Shown: piece after piece, positions 14,806-16,912 of the stretch
Numbering within the stretch: the stretch's first letter is position 1
Layout: each line of letters starts with the position of its first letter
NCBI GenBank assembly: GCA_964611575.1
Contig: CAZTAJ010000094.1
Coordinates: 1-16,912 of the forward strand
Reading direction: 5' to 3'
DNA from: CAITUY01 sp964611575
Lineage (GTDB): Bacteria > Verrucomicrobiota > Kiritimatiellia > CAIKKV01 > CAITUY01
DNA length: 16,912 nucleotides
Position numbers and translations under genes: made by a program
Notes under the pieces: generated by a model
The model's database searches: none
What the model was told of the DNA's origin: nothing
The model's input: only the letters and a program-made list of their open reading frames with translations

Positions 14806-16670
14806 TGTCTTCCAGACCAATGCCACAGCCCGACACCGGCGGGGAGGCGGGTTGTCTTTCCCGTCGCCAGATTGGTGTAAGTCCGCGTCGGCGCCTGCAC
14901 CGGCCAGGCGCCGGCGCCGGCGCCCGCCGTGAACGCGGCCACCAGCCCCTCGCTTCCATCGCAGGCGTCAAACGCCGCCACATCCCACTGATCGGGTTCG
15001 ATGGGAATAGGCGACAACTGCCTGAAATCCTGCACCAGCAGGTGGCGATGGCGTTTATAGACCTCCACCCAGTGGCGGCACCGCGCGGTTGCGGCGGAAC
15101 TCAGGCTCGCGATGTCGCCGTCAAAAGCCAGCTTGCCCATCATGCGGCTGGTCACAGCCATGTCCAGGTCCGCCGGATCGCCCGCGCCCTTCCAGATGGC
15201 AACGGAGGAGTTGGGGCAGTTGCCCGGCAGGAATCGGGCGCTGCGGAGTTGCATCCAGCGGCAGATGTGCGGATTGCGGGTGTGATCGCTGAACCAATGC
15301 GTGTGGCTGCGGGCCAGGGTGCCGAGGTCAATACGCCGGCCGCCGCTGGCGCAGTTTTCAATCATCCACTGCGGGTAACGCCGGCGCAGTTCGTCGTAAA
15401 CCCGGTACAGACCCGCAACATAGGCGAACTGGATCTTGCCCGTCGGATCGGCGGCCTGCCAGTAGGGCGCCGGACAGATGTTGTAGTCGTACCGGCTCCA
15501 GCGCAGATCGAGCCGTTCGATCCAGCCCGCGAGCAGCGCGATCACCCAATCCTGTGCGTCGCGCCGGGCGAGGTTGAGGTGAAACTCGTCGCCGCCCCGC
15601 GGGTCAGCCCAGAACAGCTCAGGATGCTCCCGCTGCGCCCACGTTCCGCGAAAGGCGCGTTCCGGCTCGAACCAGAGCCCGAAATCCATGCCTTTCGCCC
15701 GGACATAGTCGGCGAGGGGCGCCAGGCCATTCGGGTATTTGCGCGAGGCAACGGCATTCCAGTTGCCGACATCGCCGGCAAAATCTCCAAACCAGCCGGC
15801 GTCGTGGACCCACATTTCGACCCCGATGTCGGCCGCGCGGTCGACCTGGGGGCGCAGCACACTTTCGCCGACCCCGTTATCGATGCCGAACCAGTGGTCA
15901 TAGCTCACCCGCGGCAGGGGGCGTTGGCCAAGGTAGTCGGGTTGGTGCCGCTGCCAGAGATAGCGGCGGAGGTGGTTGCCCCCCGCCGTCTCATCCCCGG
16001 TAAACGCACCCACATGCAACGCCGGAAAGGCCAGTTCCTCACCAGGCTCCAGCCGCAGCCTGCGCACCGGGATCCCCGCATCGCAACGGAAGAGCTTTTC
16101 GCTCCGGCGCAGGACGGCGCACAGGTACCATTCGCCCGACCATTCCATGCCGTACCAGAAGCCCCGGCGTTCGCCGTTCTTCTCCCGGTTGACGAGGAGA
16201 ATGGGCAGGTAGGCGTTGCTCGACTGGCCTCCGGCGTCGCTCCTGATGGCGTGATGGGCATCATCCAGAAAATGGCGCCGGACAATTTCGTAGGCAGGCG
16301 TCGGATAGAGGTCCACCGCCACGCCGCCGCCGCAACTCGTAAGCGACCACCCGGCGTCGGCGTCGTCGAAGTCCAGGCGCACCTGGAAATAGCTCAATTC
16401 GCGCGCCACCTTGCCATGGTTGTGCACCGTGGCCCGGTAGATACCGACGCCAAACTCCGGAACCTGCTCGACCGTGCATTCAAACGCAAGGCCACCCTCC
16501 CGCTCGCGATACCGCCAGCATCCGGTGTGTCCGGCGATGCGAGGGGTCCCCTCCTCCACAAAGGCCAATTCACGACCGTCGGTATCCAGCAGCGTCAGCC
16601 CCGGAATCGGTCGGACGGCCAGCGGTTCGGTATGTTCGTTAAACAGCCAGGTCATCGGATTTGGATTCAT
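14802..16670 (-). CDS. GH36 alpha-galactosidase
   Basis: A 622-residue cytosolic glycosidase of family GH36, which removes terminal alpha-galactose (or alpha-N-acetylgalactosamine in some members) with retention. An N-terminal beta-sandwich spans about residues 1-245, the barrel about 250-530, and a C-terminal beta-domain the rest. Signature segments are YDHWFGID (from Y257), VHDAGWFGD, KYPNGLAPLADYVRAKGMDF followed by GLWFEPE. The nucleophile is D395 in RYDYN (most members have KWD-x-N here). ENCASGGRRIDLGTL precedes the acid/base D462 in WFSDHT. No signal peptide is present. The start at 16670 has AGAGAG ten bases upstream; Met6 is an alternative. It is the first visible gene of a minus-strand pair and overlaps the secreted CBM9 protein by four bases, so their synthesis is probably coupled. 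Confidence 0.93.
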   Translation of the reverse strand: MNPNPMTWLFNEHTEPLAVRPIPGLTLLDTDGRELAFVEEGTPRIAGHTGCWRYREREGGLAFECTVEQVPEFGVGIYRATVHNHGKVARELSYFQVRLDFDDADAGWSLTSCGGGVAVDLYPTPAYEIVRRHFLDDAHHAIRSDAGGQSSNAYLPILLVNREKNGERRGFWYGMEWSGEWYLCAVLRRSEKLFRCDAGIPVRRLRLEPGEELAFPALHVGAFTGDETAGGNHLRRYLWQRHQPDYLGQRPLPRVSYDHWFGIDNGVGESVLRPQVDRAADIGVEMWVHDAGWFGDFAGDVGNWNAVASRKYPNGLAPLADYVRAKGMDFGLWFEPERAFRGTWAQREHPELFWADPRGGDEFHLNLARRDAQDWVIALLAGWIERLDLRWSRYDYNICPAPYWQAADPTGKIQFAYVAGLYRVYDELRRRYPQWMIENCASGGRRIDLGTLARSHTHWFSDHTRNPHICRWMQLRSARFLPGNCPNSSVAIWKGAGDPADLDMAVTSRMMGKLAFDGDIASLSSAATARCRHWVEVYKRHRHLLVQDFRQLSPIPIEPDQWDVAAFDACDGSEGLVAAFTAGAGAGAWPVQAPTRTYTNLATGKTTRLPAGVGLWHWSGRQ

Positions 16671-16744
16671 GTCAATTCAACTCTCTTTCTTTAAGCCTTT
16701 TCAGAACCTGTTCAGAAGAAGGCACGTTCTTTCGCGGACCATCT

Positions 16745-16789
16745 GGAGACGGCGGTCTCCGCCGTTCTCCTTCCGGCCGGGACGGCCGG
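16745..16789. repeat. Twin adjacent GC-rich hairpins
   Basis: The first hairpin (16745-16770) pairs GGAGA-CGGCGG with CCGCCG-T-TCTCC around a TCT loop, with one bulged T. The second (16773-16789) pairs CCGGCC with GGCCGG around five bases. Lying back to back upstream of GH36, they look like a dispersed palindromic repeat pair similar in style to the element at 3818-3902, not a promoter. Confidence 0.55.
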
Positions 16790-16810
16790 CTCCAACAAAA
16801 CTTCCGTACA

Positions 16811-16828
16811 GCCACCGTACGAGGTGGC
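16811..16828 (-). terminator. Hairpin after the right-edge partial frame, possible terminator
   Basis: GCCACC and GGTGGC form a perfect 6-bp stem with a six-base loop, starting 12 bases past the TAA of the possible gene tail at 16841. In that direction AAGTTTTGTT follows about 8 bases later, a modest U-rich stretch. This would fit termination of a minus-strand gene before GH36 begins. Confidence 0.4.
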
Positions 16829-16840
16829 GGTCATCGCGAA

Positions 16841-16912
16841 TTACATGCTCCCCTCAGTCATGCACTGCACAATCGCTGTTCTCGGCCGACCCAATTCGGT
16901 CCGCCACTCGAC
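16841..16912 (-). CDS. Possible 3' end of a minus-strand gene (23 codons visible)
   Basis: One minus-strand frame is open from the window edge to a TAA at 16841-16843 and would encode VEWRTELGRPRTAIVQCMTEGSM. The other two minus frames stop earlier (at TGA codons). A hairpin follows the stop, as at a gene end. The fragment is too short to recognise a family, and 23 open codons can occur by chance in GC-rich DNA. Confidence 0.35.
   Translation of the reverse strand, partial: VEWRTELGRPRTAIVQCMTEGSM

Noticed and set aside
14805..16694. 629-codon open frame on the plus strand
   Set aside because: It is the antisense shadow of the GH36 gene, caused by high GC. Its composition is R/P/V/H-rich without family motifs, while the minus frame has full GH36 signatures.

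Overview
The window is GC-rich bacterial DNA. It carries nine complete or edge-truncated protein genes that I am confident in, plus one weak partial gene at the right edge. No rRNA, tRNA, CRISPR array or transposase gene was seen. The mix of genes (exported right-handed beta-helix protein, BNR-repeat sialidase-like proteins, a CBM9-like giant secreted protein, HEAT-repeat and YIP1 proteins, weak or absent Shine-Dalgarno sequences at several genes) suggests a carbohydrate-degrading member of the PVC group (Kiritimatiellota, Lentisphaerota or Verrucomicrobiota). This is an inference from style, not a proven placement.

Left part (1-5032, all genes on the minus strand). The window opens inside an ammonium transporter gene (amt, about 280 N-terminal codons) behind a perfect-looking sigma-54 -24/-12 promoter at 901-918. 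Upstream of it lie an EamA/DMT-type permease (1117-2013), a HEAT-repeat protein (2102-3715), a 579-bp non-coding stretch rich in inverted repeats (3716-4294, including an 85-bp palindromic element at 3818-3902), and a YIP1-family membrane protein with a coiled-coil tail (4295-5032).

Middle part (5251-11258, plus strand). Five genes run head to tail with gaps of 19, 12, 22 and 108 bp: an exported right-handed beta-helix protein, two different cytosolic BNR/sialidase-fold proteins, an APH-fold small-molecule kinase, and an HpcH/HpaI class II aldolase whose catalytic residues are all present. Read together, they look like a dedicated route that frees a sugar acid from a glycan, possibly phosphorylates it, and splits a 2-keto-3-deoxy acid into pyruvate plus an aldehyde. 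The usual sialic acid genes (nanA, nanK, nanE, nagA, nagB) are not in the window. This set is the best candidate here for an undescribed pathway.

Right part (11287-16670, minus strand, convergent with the operon). A cytosolic GH36 alpha-galactosidase is followed by, and overlaps by an ATGA junction with, a roughly 1170-residue secreted protein with an N-terminal CBM9-like domain and a C-terminal glycosidase-like region of a family I cannot name. The last 240 bp hold two strong adjacent hairpins, a terminator-like hairpin and the possible tail of one more minus-strand gene.

The three regions share a theme of nutrient acquisition: nitrogen (amt), metabolite transport (EamA), and glycan breakdown on both strands. 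No glycan importer and no sugar-responsive regulator is encoded in the window.
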